Positions 8,126 to 18,020 of a stretch of DNA of 32,985 nucleotides are shown here, piece after piece (the first letter of the stretch is position 1; the number at the start of each line of letters is the position of its first letter). Both the position numbers and the translations under genes were made by a program. Location: positions 53,901 to 86,885 of the forward strand of contig CAUYUJ010002696.1 of assembly GCA_963575745.1 (NCBI GenBank), written 5' to 3'. The notes beneath the pieces were generated by a model. That model did not search any database, was not told the origin of the DNA, and saw only the letters and a program-made list of their open reading frames with translations. Source of the stretch: Prorocentrum cordatum (taxonomy: Eukaryota; Sar; Dinophyceae; Prorocentrales; Prorocentraceae).

Positions 8126-9350
8126 CCTCCTAACTCAGACGAAGCCTCCCAGTAGTTGCCTCCTGACCCCATGCCTGGCCAGGGCCAATCTTGGCCCCGG
8201 GACGCCGTGCGGGCCCTCCCAGCCTCGGCGAGGGACGGCGTGCACACCGTGGCAGGGCCCCGGAGGGCCCTGGCCACATGCATGACGGTGGCGTCTGCAG
8301 GTGGCGGCCCCTGCCAAGAACCACCCCGCGTGCCTCCAGGGTGCCCTGGGTCTCTTCAAGAAGCCCAAGACTCCTCTTCTTCCTCCTCCTCCTCTTCCTC
8401 CTCCAGCGTCCTCCCCCCTGTCCTCCCCCACTTCACACAGCAGGTAATCACAGGGAGGCTCCGCGCCGTCTTTCGGCGGGAGCCCAGCCTCCAGCGTCTG
8501 CTCAGGTAGGCGGAGACCAGGACTGCGCCCTCCGCGGTTGGGGCTCCTCCTCTCCTCCTCCTCCTCCTCCTCCTCCTCCTCCTCCTCCTCCTACTTAAAC
8601 GGATTGAGGTGTCATTAAGCGGATGCCGATGTGGTGAACATCTGGCCCAACCATCGAGATCCACCGGGTCTCGATGGCTTCGCTGTGGAAGGCGTGTCGC
8701 TCCCGCACCAAAAGTCCACGGATCGTCCTGGGGCCTCGGGGCTGGGCTTCTCGTGGAAGGCCTCTTGTGGACTGGCCGCCACTGCGCTCTCCTGTTGGCC
8801 CTTACGAATCGACACCAGTCGACGCCAACCGACGCGTATCATTGCCTTCCGCTGCAGAGCTCTTTGCCTCTATTCGGCGTCGCCCCAACCTGCTCGTATT
8901 ATGCGTGCGTGGCCCCCCCCGGGGGCGACGCGCGCGCTGAGAAATCTTCGAGTGTGTGCGCCGTGGCGGGCGCTTTCGGGCCGCGCCGCTCGGGAGACGA
9001 TGTGCTGCGCGATGGGTGCGCTACGTGACCGGGTCGGAGGCGTGCCTCCAAGGAGGACGCACCGTCTTAGCGTGTCTCTGTGCGTCCCATACACTTTCCC
9101 TGCGCTGCCGGGCTCTCCGCCCGTCGCCGACCGCGGCCGCCCGTGGGCGCGCCTGAGAGGGCGCCCCGCGCGCCCCCCCTGGGCCCTCCGCCACGTCGCC
9201 GCGCTTCGCGGGCGCCCGCGCTTGGTCGGCAGGCGCTGCCGAGGCCCTCGCCCGGGGATGCCCCCGTGGGCGCGCCCCGTGCGCTGGCTGCACCGCGTTG
9301 GCTGGCGCGCGCCCCACAGCTCGCACCGCATGGATTTCAGAGGAGGAATC
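8126..9350. other. GC-rich spacer with two TCC microsatellites
   Basis: TCC tracts lie at 8,368-8,405 and 8,549-8,594. The stretch 8,600-9,350 is very GC-rich and open in several overlapping frames on both strands, which is expected of its composition. No motif, start context or splice structure singles out one frame, so no gene is called. Confidence 0.5.
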
Positions 9351-9541
9351 TATCCCGGCAAAGCAACCCAACAGCGATACGTATAAGCACATCTGGAAGA
9401 ATTCCCCTTCAGATTCAGGTGAGAGTCCAGTTGTAGAATTCTGCTGTTCTCGCAGTCGCAGTCGCATTCGCAATGACAGTCGCAGTGGCAACGGCCTTAG
9501 GATCCAATGGAATCCTAAGGATTCCTAGGGATTCCTACGGA

Positions 9542-10465
9542 TGCCTCAGCCTGCCTCAGTTTCAGCCTCAGCCTCAGCCTGACTCGGATTGCCTCAGCCT
9601 CAGCCTCAGCCTGCCTCGGCCTCAGCCTGCGTCAGCCATAGCTTCAGCCTGCCTCAGCCTGAACCTGCCTCAGCCTCAGCCTCAGCCTCAGCCTCAGCCT
9701 GCTTCGGCGTGCCTCAGCCTCAGCCTCAGCTTGCCTCGGCCTCAGCCTGCCTGGGCCTCAGCCTGCCTCAGCCTCCCCTCCTCCCCCCCCCGTCCCCCCC
9801 CCCTTCAGCCTCACCTTGTCTCAGCTTCGGCCTGCCTCCGCCTCATCCTCAACTTCAGCCTCAGTCTCAGCCTCAGCCTGTCTCGGCCTGAGCGTGCCTC
9901 GGCCTCAGCCTCAGCCTACCTCAGCCTCAGCCTGCCTCAGCCTCTGCCTCAGCCTGTCTCAGCCTCAGCCTGCCTCAGCATCAGCCTCAGCCTCAGCCTG
10001 CCTCGGCTTGCCTCGGCCTCAGCCTCAACCTGCCTCAGCCTCAGCTTCAGCCTCAGCCTCAGCCTGCGTCAGCCCCAGCCTGCATCAGCCTCAGCCTCAG
10101 CCTGCCTCAGCTGCAGCTTGCGTCAGCCTTAGCCTGCCTCGGCTTGCTTCAGCCTCAGCCTCAGCTTGCCTTGGCCTCAGCCTGCCTCAGTTTCAGCCTC
10201 AGCCTCAGCGTGCTTCGGCTTGCCTCAGCCTCAGCGTCAGCCTCTCAGCCTCAGCCTGCCTCAGCCTCAGTCTCAGCCTGCCTCAGCCTCAGCCTGCCTC
10301 AGCCTCAGCCTCAGCCTGCCTCGGCCTCAGCCTGCGTCAGCCTCAGCCTCAGCCTGCCTCAGCCTCAGCCTGCCTCAGCCTCAGCCTCAGACAGCCTCGG
10401 CGTGCCTCAGCCTCAGCCTCAGCCTGCCTCGGCCTCAGCCCGCCTCGGCCTCAGCCTGCCTCAGC
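9542..10465. repeat. CAGCCT hexamer satellite (copy 1)
   Basis: CAGCCT repeats mixed with GCCT and CGGCCT variants fill about 920 bp, interrupted by a C-run near 9,785-9,805. The Ser/Ala/Leu and Gln/Pro-rich ORFs across it are artefacts of a six-base unit that has no stop codon in the forward frames. Confidence 0.95.
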
Positions 10466-10466
10466 T

Positions 10467-10825
10467 CGGGCATTCAAAATATGGCACAGGACTGGTGCTA
10501 TAGGAACACAAAGATCACGAAGTGGCCCACAGTTGGCTCCGGGCAATCAAAATATGGTACAAGAGTGGTGTTTTGGGAACACGAAGAACACGAAGTGGCC
10601 TACAGTTGGCTCCGGGCATTCAAAAATGTGGCCTGGGAGTGGTGTTCTGGGAGCACGAAGAACATGAAGTAGCCTACAGTTGGCTCCGGGCATTCAAAAT
10701 GTGGCCTGGGAATTGTTTTCTGGGAGCACGAAGAGAACACGAAGTGGCCTACAGCTGGCTCCGGGCATTCAAAATGTGGCCTGGGAGTGGTGTTCTGGTT
10801 CAAAATGTGGCCTGGGAGTGGTGTC
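10467..10825. repeat. 73-75-bp tandem repeat (copy 1), five units
   Basis: GGGCATTCAAAAT starts units at about 10,471, 10,544, 10,617, 10,691 and 10,766. Each contains CACGAAGTGGCC and ACAGTTGGCTCCGGG. The last unit is truncated. Confidence 0.9.
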
Positions 10826-11065
10826 TTGGGGAGTCCCCGGATCTCCCCGGATTCCCGCGGCACCCGCCCGGCATCTGCCCAAACCCCCCTGGGGAGTAAT
10901 GGTCGGGGGCGGAAAAGGAGGAGACCTACTTCGGCCTGATCAAGAGCTTCCTTTTGAAACCACTGGATTACGGGCACCGCCACGAGGGGACCTGGTCGTG
11001 GCGGAAATGGTGCTTTTCTTTTGAAACCACTGGAAGCCTATCAGTCGTCGCTGCAAGGTAAAAAC

Positions 11066-11570
11066 GTGCCCCTGCTGCTGCCCTTCCCCCGTTTTTTACA
11101 CTCTTGGGGGCCTCCCGGGAGGCCCTCGGGCCTCCCGGGAGGCCCTCGTCGCCGCCGCTGGGTTCGCTTCGAAGTTCGAAGCAGAACGCACCCTGGGACA
11201 AGTATCGGTACGTTTTGGTTCCCCTGTAGATTCTCTCGGGACTGGACAGAACCCCCAACAGTGACACGTCGATTAGTGAATTGCCCGTTTTCGACTCTCG
11301 AGAGGGCGCCGTGGCCGTTATTTTCCAGGCTTGCGCCCGCCGGGTTTGGGCCCGAGGTCGTTTTCACTAAACCACGTTTTGCTAAAGGGGGTTCTGTCCA
11401 TCCCTGATTCTCCTTTCTAAAAAGAGAATAGACTCTACTCCCCCCCCGGACTTATCGCTTCCCCCTGGGATAGGATGAATTCATATATTTTCTGCACGCT
11501 CGTCCATCCTGACTATGAAATCATACCATCCCAGCCAGGCCGGGTCCCCCCCCCGAGGTTCCCTTGTAAT
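11066..11570. other. Spacer between the two family 2 copies, with twin palindromes
   Basis: At 11,108-11,125 and 11,128-11,145 the perfect 18-bp palindrome GGGCCTCCCGGGAGGCCC is present twice with a 20-bp period. The remainder contains no recognisable gene. Confidence 0.7.
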
Positions 11571-11725
11571 TATCCCGGCAAAACAACCTAACAGCGATGT
11601 GTAGGAGCATATTTGGAAGCATCCCCCTTCAGATTCAGATGAGAATCCAGTTGTAGAATTCTGCTGTTCTCGCAGTCGTAGTCGCATTCGCGATGACAGT
11701 CGCAGTGGCAACGGCAGTCGCAGTC

Positions 11726-13358
11726 ACAGCCTCAGCCTCAGCCTGCCTCAGCCTCAGCCTGCCTCAGCCTCAGCCTCAGCCTGCTTCAGCCTCAGCATCA
11801 GTCTGCCTTCAGCCTCGGCCTCAGCCTCAGCCTGCCTCAGCCTCAGCCTGCATCAGCCTCAGCCTCAGCCTCAGCCTGCCTCAGCATCAGCCTCAGCCTC
11901 CTCAGCCTCAGCCCTCAGCCTGCCTCAGCCTCAGCCTCAGCCTCAGCCTCAGCCTCAGCCTGCCTCAGCCTCAGCCTCAGCCTCAGCCTCTGCCTCAGCC
12001 TCCTCAGCCTCAGCCTCAGCAGCCTCAGCCTCAGCCTCAGCCTCAGCCTCAGCCTCAGCCTCAGCCTCAGCCTCAGCCTCAGCCTCAGCCTGCCTCAGCA
12101 TCAGCCTGCCTCAGCCTCAGCCTCAGCCTGCCTCAGCCTCAGCCTCAGCCTGCTTCAGCCTCAGCCTCAGCCTTCAGCCTCGGCCTCAGCCTCAGCCTCA
12201 GCCTGCCTCAGCCTCAGCCTCAGCCTCAGCCTGCCTCAGCCTCAGCCTCAGCCTGCCTCAGCCTCAGCCTGCCTCAGCCTCAGCCTCATCAGCCTCAGCC
12301 TCAGCCTCAGCCTGCCTCAGCCTCAGCCTCAGCCTCAGCCTCAGCCTCAGCCTCAGCCTCAGCCTGCCTCAGCCTCAGCCTGCCTCAGCCTCAGCCTCAG
12401 CCTCAGTCTGCCTTCAGCCTCGGCCTCAGCCTCAGCCTGCCTCAGCCTCAGCCTGCATCAGCCTCAGCCTCAGCCTCAGCCTCAGCCTGCCTCAGCCTCA
12501 GCCTGCCTCAGCCTCAGCCTCAGCCTGCTTCAGCCTCAGCCTCAGTCTGCCTTCAGCCTCAGCCTCCTGTCTCAGCCTTCAGCCTCAGCCTCAGCCTCAG
12601 CCCTCAGCCTCAGCCTCAGCCTCCTCAGCCTGCATCAGCCTCAGCCTCAGCCTCAGCCTGCCTCAGCATCAGCCTCAGCCTCAGCCTCAGCCTCAGCCTG
12701 CCTCAGCCTCAGCCTCAGCCTGCTTCAGCCTCAGCCTCAGCCTCAGCCAGCCTGCCTCAGCCTCAGCCTCAGCCTCAGCCTGCCTCAGCCTCAGCCCTCA
12801 GCCTCAGCCTCCTGCCTCAGCCTCAGCCTCAGCCTGCTTCAGCCTCAGCCTCAGTCTGCCTTCAGCCTCGCCTCAGCCTCAGCCTGCCTCAGCCTCAGCC
12901 TCAGCCTCAGCCTCAGCCTCAGCCTCCTCAGCCTGCCTCAGCCTCAGCCTGCCTCAGCCTCAGCCTCAGCCTCAGCCTCAGCCTCAGCCTGCCTCAGCGT
13001 CAGCCTGCCTCAGCCTCAGCCTACATCAGCCTCAGCCTCAGCCTCAGCCTGCCTCAGCATCAGCCTGCCTCTGGCTCAGCCTCAGCCTGCCTGAGCTTCA
13101 GCCTCAGCCCGCTCGAGCCTCAGCCTCAGCCTGCCTTCAGCCTCGGCCTCAGCCTCAGCCTGCCTCAGCCTCAGCCTGCACCAGCCTCAGCCTCAGCCTC
13201 AGCCTGCGTCAGCATCAGTCAGCCTCAGCCTCAGCCTCAGCCTGCCTCTGGCTCAGCCTCAGCCTTCTTCAGCCTCAGCATCAGTCTGCCTTTAGCCTCG
13301 GCCTCAGCCTCCGCCTGCCTCAGCCTCAGCCTGCCTCAGCCTCAGCATCAGCCTGCTT
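11726..13358. repeat. CAGCCT hexamer satellite (copy 2)
   Basis: About 1.63 kb of CAGCCT units with regular GCCTCAG breaks. A 676-codon open frame across it is a translation of the satellite. Higher-order blocks are visible: the word GTCTGCCTTCAGCCTC recurs near 11,801, 12,406, 12,544, 12,853 and 13,284. Confidence 0.97.
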
Positions 13359-13364
13359 CAGCAG

Positions 13365-13725
13365 TCAAAATATGGCCCGGGAATGGAGTTCTGGGAACTC
13401 GAAGACCTCGAAGTGGCCTACAGTTGGCTCCGGGCATTCAAAATCATGCCCAGGAATGGAGTTCTGGGAACTCGATCACCACGAAGTGGCTTACAGTTGG
13501 CTCCGGGCATTCAAAATCATGCCCAGGAATGGAGTTCTGGGAACTCGAAGACCACGAAGTGGCCTACAGTTGGCTCCGGGCATTCAAAATCATGTCCAGG
13601 AATGGAGTTTTGGGAACTCGAAGAACACGAAGTGGCCTACAGTTGGCTCCGGGCATTCAAAATCATGCCCAGGAATGGAGTTCTGAGAACTCGAAGACCA
13701 CGAAGTGCGTTACTGTTGGCTAAAA
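13365..13725. repeat. 73-bp tandem repeat (copy 2), about five units
   Basis: CATTCAAAATCATG starts units at 13,435, 13,508, 13,581 and 13,654, exactly 73 bp apart, with a first partial unit from 13,365. Units are more alike than those of copy 1, which suggests recent homogenisation. Confidence 0.95.
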
Positions 13726-13869
13726 AAGAGTCCCGGGCATCCTCCCCCGGATCGCGCCCAGACCCCCCTGGGGCGTCATGATGCTCTCTTTTGACCCTAC
13801 TAGAAACCTATCAGTCTTCGCTGTTAGGTAGAAAACTCTATGCGGTGACATTTTTGTTCTACCATAACA

Positions 13870-14345
13870 CTTTTTCGCGAATCCCTTGCAACAAATGGGA
13901 CGAAGTGCACACGCGCGCGTCGTCGCGCGCGCATGCCGAAATCCTTCAAAAACCTTCGGTGGAGGAAGGATTTCGCAATCGAGTTTCCAAAAAACATACA
14001 AAAACGCAGGGTTTCGCAACACTGATTTGCTAAAAAAGCTTCCGCGCGAGCTCTTGCGAAATCTTAAGAAAACCAAAGGTTTTTCAAGATTTTCACAAAA
14101 TGGTGCCAAACGGGCTTCGCGCGCGCGCATGTCGAAATCTGTCGAACGCCCTTGCTCGTGTGCCGTCGCGAGATTCCTCTGCAAAAAAATGGGAAGCAGT
14201 GCAGACGCGCGCGTCGTCGCGGGCGTATGCCGAAAACCTTCAAAACCCAGCGGTTTCGGAAGGATTTGAAAATTGTGCGTCCAAAAAACATACAAAAACC
14301 CAAGGTTTCGCAACACGGATTTTCAACAAAAGCGTGCGCGCGCGC
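13870..14345. repeat. Diverged ~295-bp direct duplication
   Basis: The blocks starting near 13,876 and 14,168 share, in order, GCGAATCC-like and AAATGGGA words, ACGCGCGCGTCGTCGCG, ATGCCGAAA-CCTTCAAAA, CCAAAAAACATACAAAAAC and TTTCGCAACAC-GATTT. Part of the unit (GGCTTCGCGCGCGCGCATG) also occurs between them near 14,110. No gene was identified. Confidence 0.75.
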
Positions 14346-14876
14346 TCTTGCGTCGTCGTCGTCGTCGTCGCCGTCCTCCTTCCTCCCGCGTCGTCGTCGT
14401 CGTCGTCGCCTACGTCGTCCTCTGTCTTTTCTCGTGTTCGTCGTCGTCGTCCTCTTTGGCGTCGTGGTCGTTTCCGTCGTCATTGTCGCCGTGGTCGTCC
14501 TTCCTCCTCCTCCCACGTCTTCGTCGTCGTCCGTCGTCGGCGTCTTGTCGTCGTCCCTCATATTTCGTCGCCGTCGTCGTCGTCGTTGTCGTCGTCGTCT
14601 TCCCTCCTCCCTCGTCGTTGTCGTCGTCGGCGTCGCCGTCCTTCCTCCTTCGTCGTCGTTCGCGTCGTCGCCGTCCTCCCTCCTCCCTCGTCGTTGTCGT
14701 CGTTGTCGTCGTTGTCGCCGCCGTCGTCCTTCCTCCTCCCTCGTCGTCGCCTTCGTTGGCGTCGTCGTCGTCGTCTTCGTCGTCGTCGGCGTCGGCGTCG
14801 TTGTCGTCGTCGAAGTCGTCGGAGACGTCGTTGGTGTCGTCCTTGTCGTTGTCGTCGGTGTCGTCGTAGTCGGTCT
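14346..14876. repeat. GTC trinucleotide tract
   Basis: GTC/CGT repeats, interrupted by TCCTCC blocks, fill about 530 bp. The frames read poly-Ser, poly-Val or poly-Arg forward and Asp/Thr-rich in reverse, so the long ORFs on both strands are artefacts. Confidence 0.95.
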
Positions 14877-15463
14877 TAAGAGGTTTTGCAAACCAAGTTG
14901 CGGGTGGGTGGGTGGGATGTTTGCGCGAGCAGTGGAGGTGACGACTTTGAAGTTCAGCAGAGTGATTTGCACCACATAGATTGCACAGTACATTCTCCAC
15001 CAAGTAGTTTGCACCACGCATCGGCGGCGAGCGAGGGGGGGAAGTGAGAAGGAGGACGCCTTCTCAGGAGGCTCAGAAGTCCATCGGCCGTTTGAGAAGT
15101 TTTCTGAGCATTTCTCGAAGACCCAGAAAACTTATCAGAAGGCTGTAGGGGCTTCTGAGAAGCCCGGCCGCCTTCTGAGAAGGCCTCCTCCTTCTCATTT
15201 TCCCCCGTCGCCCGCCGCCGAACATAGTTTGCACATCCAGCGTCCACAAACAGACTGCTCGGGGTCCACGTTTGGCTTGTCGGGCCGTCCCCAAGAACAT
15301 CCAAGACGGCTTACGGGGCCCCCAAGAGAACCCCAGTTCGGTCTTGGAGGCTGTCTTGGAGCATGTTGGCACTTGGGCTCCCGATTCAAGTTCCCGAGGC
15401 TTGGAGCGGCTAGAAGCGCGCGCGAGCGCCCAGAACCTTTGGGCCTGAGCCCCCAATCGATCT
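14877..15463. other. Spacer with TTCTGAGAAG hairpins and short CTTGGGG cluster
   Basis: Positions 15,053-15,200 repeat TTCTCAGAAG and TTCTGAGAAG words. Two of them form perfect hairpins with a TGA loop: GGGCTTC/GAAGCCC at 15,149-15,165 and GCCTTC/GAAGGC at 15,170-15,184. A short CCCCAAGA cluster lies at 15,288-15,360. No gene is seen. Confidence 0.55.
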
Positions 15464-15702
15464 AGGCCTCCTAGATGGGGTCGGAGTAAATGGGGTCGGA
15501 GGGTCACACCGCATCGCCGATGCATCGCCGATGCGGCTCGATGTGCAGCATGACTTGTTTCACGTCGACGTCGCCGACGCATCGCCGACGTCGAGGATGC
15601 ATCGTGGGGGCATCACCGATGTATCGCCGATGCATCGCCGATGTATCGGCGATGCGGCGCGATCCTCCGACTCCATCTACTCCGACCCTATTTAGGAGGC
15701 CT
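15464..15702. mobile_element. Foldback element, 239 bp, with internal GCATCGCCGAT repeats
   Basis: The left arm from 15,464 (AGGCCTCCTAGATGGGGTCG...) is the reverse complement of the right arm ending at 15,702 (...AGGAGGCCT) over about 65 bp, with roughly eight substitutions, nearly all transitions. Each arm runs through two GTCGGAG words into an 11-bp GCATCGCCGAT minisatellite that fills the centre. Five of the substitutions would be G-U pairs in a transcript. No coding capacity, and no clear target-site duplication. Confidence 0.75.
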
Positions 15703-16301
15703 CTGATAGGGCACCGGCAATAATTGGTACTGAGAGCTATCCAGGCCACAGGATCTTCCACTCGGTGCCGAAACACTGCCCCGTGGCTCGGTTGCGGATG
15801 CTGGCCTGATGCGCGAGTTCGAGGAGAGGGTGCTGTTCGCCTTCGGTGCTCGTCGTCCCTGTGCTGTCTTTCCCGAGCCGTGCTTGCACTTGGGGGGCTT
15901 CTTGTAAATCGGGCCTGTCCCTCTACTACTTGTTTTGATTCTGTTGGGCTAGTTTGGAGTGTATTATTTGGGTATTTTTGGCTACTGCTGCTTATTGTTT
16001 GTGATTCTTTGCGAGTTAAAAATCGCTGAAAAGGGAAGCGAATGTAACCATCATTGCTTGGCAATATTGTCGGGTGCACGACGCGCTTGATCGTCTCATG
16101 CCTTGTGTGTCAACGCCAGTTCGCGATCGAGGAAAACTTCAGGGTCATGGTAGCTGGTCTACGGGTGAGTGAATAGCCTTGGCAAAACTCATTTGCGGAC
16201 TGTTTTTTCGTGTCGGGTTGCAGTGTCCTTGGCATTTTGGAAGCTCGTCTTGGTTTGCCACTGGCGGGGGCGCAGGCGATGTTTGTGCCAATCGATAAGA
16301 A
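15703..16301 (+). other. Spacer with exon-like segments and a solo MITE end
   Basis: A frame opens after CCACAG| at 15,752 and runs to TAA at 15,905 (central words GSVADAGLMREFEERVLFAF). Another open segment at about 16,120-16,164 (FAIEENFRVMVAGLR) is followed by a good GTGAGT donor at 16,165. Neither matches a family I recognise. They lie just upstream of the PPR exon on the same strand and could be exons of that gene. Positions 15,909-15,926 are identical to the left end of the MITE at 7,784, without a matching right end. Confidence 0.35.
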
Positions 16302-16394
16302 GGGGAGGCCGAGAAGTGGATGGAGCGTATGTTCGCCTTTGATATCGAGCCGAACGTTGTGAGCTACTCCGCGATGATCGATGCCTGCGCCAAG
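16302..16394 (+). CDS. PPR coding exon with GT donor
   Basis: The frame reads GEAEKWMERM, then FAFDIEPNVVSYSAMIDACAK, covering helix B of one PPR motif, the EPN linker and helix A of the next. This is the typical 35-residue PPR periodicity. It stops exactly at AAG|GTGTCT, a plausible phase-0 splice donor, where the next exon would supply the AGDV continuation. Just upstream, GCAGGCGATGTT in the same frame (AGDV) is separated by a short stretch containing TAA, so either an intron boundary or decay lies there. PPR proteins act in organellar RNA processing. Whether this is a live gene cannot be told from one exon. Confidence 0.65.
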
Positions 16395-17020
16395 GTGTCT
16401 GCTTCACTCTACTCTGCCAGCCGATGCGGCGACTTTTCGCAACGATCACGACGGCGACGGTGCTGTCCGAGGGTCTCCAGCGAGTCTCTGTAACGATTGT
16501 TAGCGCGTGTCCGGCCCAGAAACGCAAACCCAGCACGGGCACCAGCCAGTTTTGACGACGACAGCGGGGCCTGAGACCACTTCTCTCCCTCTCTCTCTCT
16601 CTCTCTTTCCTGGGCGTGAATGCAAGGAGCACGCTCCCTTGGGCTTCCCCTCCCTCCGCTTCTTCCTCTTCCCTCCGCTCGCCTCCACTCCAACTACCGC
16701 TCTGCTATCATGCAGGCACGGTGGCGGATAAGGTTTAGCTCTTACGTAGGATGGAGTTCAAGTAGGGAGGACTCGTGATTCTGTAGGCCGCGCATACCGT
16801 GACATGCGGTGGTGCCGCGCCGTACCATGTCTTGGTTTTGTGCCGTTCCGTGGTGTTCGGATGGAAACAGCTCGTGACATCCAAGATGATTCCGCCATTC
16901 GGCCGATCCCCAGAAGAGGACATGTGCGGCTTCCGATTTCGTGTGCGTTGTTTGCCATGTCTCGTCTTGCCGCTAGCGTGGAGTTGTTGCTGATTCGTCC
17001 TCTTCGTCCGTGTCTGTTGC
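16395..17020. other. Spacer downstream of PPR exon
   Basis: It contains a short CT microsatellite at 16,583-16,609 and otherwise unremarkable sequence. No further PPR exon could be recognised. Short ORFs on both strands show no motifs. Confidence 0.45.
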
Positions 17021-17360
17021 GGGGTCTCTTGGGGGCCTCTTGGAGGCCCAGGGGGTGGCCTCTGGAAGCTTTTTCAAGGCTGCAGGAGGCTTTTTAGGGC
17101 CCTCAGGGGGCTTCTTGGGGGCCGCTTGGGGCCCTGTTGGGCTTCTTAAGGGCCATCTTGTGGTGGAGGGCTCCTGTGGTCCCTGCGGGTTTCCCTTCCT
17201 GGGCCTCTCTTGGGCCCCTCTTGGGGCCTCTTGAGAGTTTCTGTCGCCGTGTGGGGGACCCTTGAGCCGTCTTGGGGCCTCTTGGGCCGTCTCCGGGCCT
17301 CATTGGAGACCTCTTGGGCTGTGTTGGGCCAATCTGGTGGGCCTCTCGGGCCGTTGTGGG
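17021..17360 (+). repeat. CTTGGGGCC box cluster
   Basis: TCTTGGGGGCC, TCTTGGGCC and CTTGGGGCCTCTTGG words recur every 12-20 bp through the stretch. This is one of the densest clusters in the window. Confidence 0.75.
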
Positions 17361-17469
17361 TTTGCACATGCCCGAGAAGGCGAGAGGGCGAACATCATGA
17401 TGGTGTTAGTTAGCCAGCGTGGACACCAAGCAGTGAGTCCGTGCATTGCGAAGACAGAAGATATGTGGT

Positions 17470-18020
17470 CTAAGTTATGGTGTGCAAGCTTTATCGTGTA
17501 AACTTTGCGTTGTACGCTATGTGGTGCAACTTATGTTTTGTAAGCTACTAGTATGTGGTTCGAGTTATGTGTTGAAAGCTAGGTTGTGTAAGCCATGTGG
17601 TGAAAGCTATGTTGTGTGTAAACGACTTGGTTTGTGCTATATGGTGAGAGCTATTCGTGTAGGCTATGCGGTGTACGCTAGGTGGTGTAACTTAAGCAGT
17701 GTAAGCTCTGGCGTCAGCTATGCGGTGCAAGCTATGTGGCGTGATGCTAGGTGCTGTAAGCTGTGTGAGCTCTGTGGCTTCAGCTGTGCGGTGCAAGCTA
17801 TGTGGCGTGATGCTAGGAGCTGTAAGCTGTGTAAGCTCTGTGGCGTCAGCTATGCGGTGCAAGCTATGTGGCGTGGTGCTAGGTGCTGTAAGCTGTGTGA
17901 GCTTTGTGGCGTAAACTATGCTGTGCAAGCTATGTGGCGTGATGCTAGGTGCTGTAAGCTGTGTGAGCTCTGTGGCGTCAGCTATGCGGTGCAAGCTACG
18001 TGGCGTGATGCTAGGTGCTG
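17470..18020. repeat. AGCTATG-based satellite with 66-bp higher-order unit
   Basis: From 17,470 to about 17,700 a degenerate 16-17-bp unit (GTGTAAGCTATGTGGT) repeats. From 17,700 on, a 66-bp higher-order unit is exact: GATGCTAGGTGCTGTAAGC or variants start at 17,743, 17,809, 17,875, 17,941 and 18,007. The Cys-rich forward ORF and the Thr/His-rich reverse ORF are products of a 22-codon unit. Confidence 0.9.

Larger units (their letters stand above)
9351..11065. mobile_element. Composite satellite-bearing element, family 2 copy 1
   Basis: A conserved left end (TATCCCGGCAAA at 9,351, alignable with copy 2 for about 160 bp) is followed by a CAGCCT satellite, a 73-bp satellite and a conserved right end (CCCCCCTGGGG...TTTTGAAACCACTGG...CTATCAGTCGTCGCTG). 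The word ACCCAACAGCGA near the left end (9,366) is opposed by an inverted TCGCTGCAAGGT near the right end (11,048), 9 of 12 positions complementary here; the match is perfect in copy 2. A partial duplication of the TTTTGAAACCACTGG word and a 9-bp-stem hairpin at 10,977-11,004 are found only in this copy. No protein is encoded. Confidence 0.65.
11571..13836. mobile_element. Composite satellite-bearing element, family 2 copy 2
   Basis: It has the same order as copy 1: left end from TATCCCGGCAAAACAACC (11,571), CAGCCT satellite, 73-bp satellite, right end to GTTAGGTAGAAAAC (about 13,836). ACCTAACAGCGA at 11,586-11,597 is perfectly inverted as TCGCTGTTAGGT at 13,818-13,829, about 15 bp inside the left boundary and about 7 bp inside the right one. 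The satellite is about 1.8 times longer than in copy 1, while the ends stay alignable. No coding capacity. Subterminal inverted repeats around an internal satellite resemble non-autonomous Helentron-type elements of animals; this is an analogy only. Confidence 0.7.

Noticed and set aside
8631-9386. A 251-codon forward frame in GC-rich spacer
   Set aside because: Arg/Pro-rich composition, equally long frames on the opposite strand, and no recognisable domain; expected of high-GC DNA.
11693-13723. A 676-codon open frame, the longest in the window
   Set aside because: It is a translation of the CAGCCT and 73-bp satellites; the hexamer contains no stop in any forward frame and there is no non-repetitive domain.
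15959-15985. ATTTTTGGCTAC as a spliced-leader relic
   Set aside because: Only the TTTTTGGCT core matches; the CAAG end is missing, and the word is part of a T-rich MITE-like interior.
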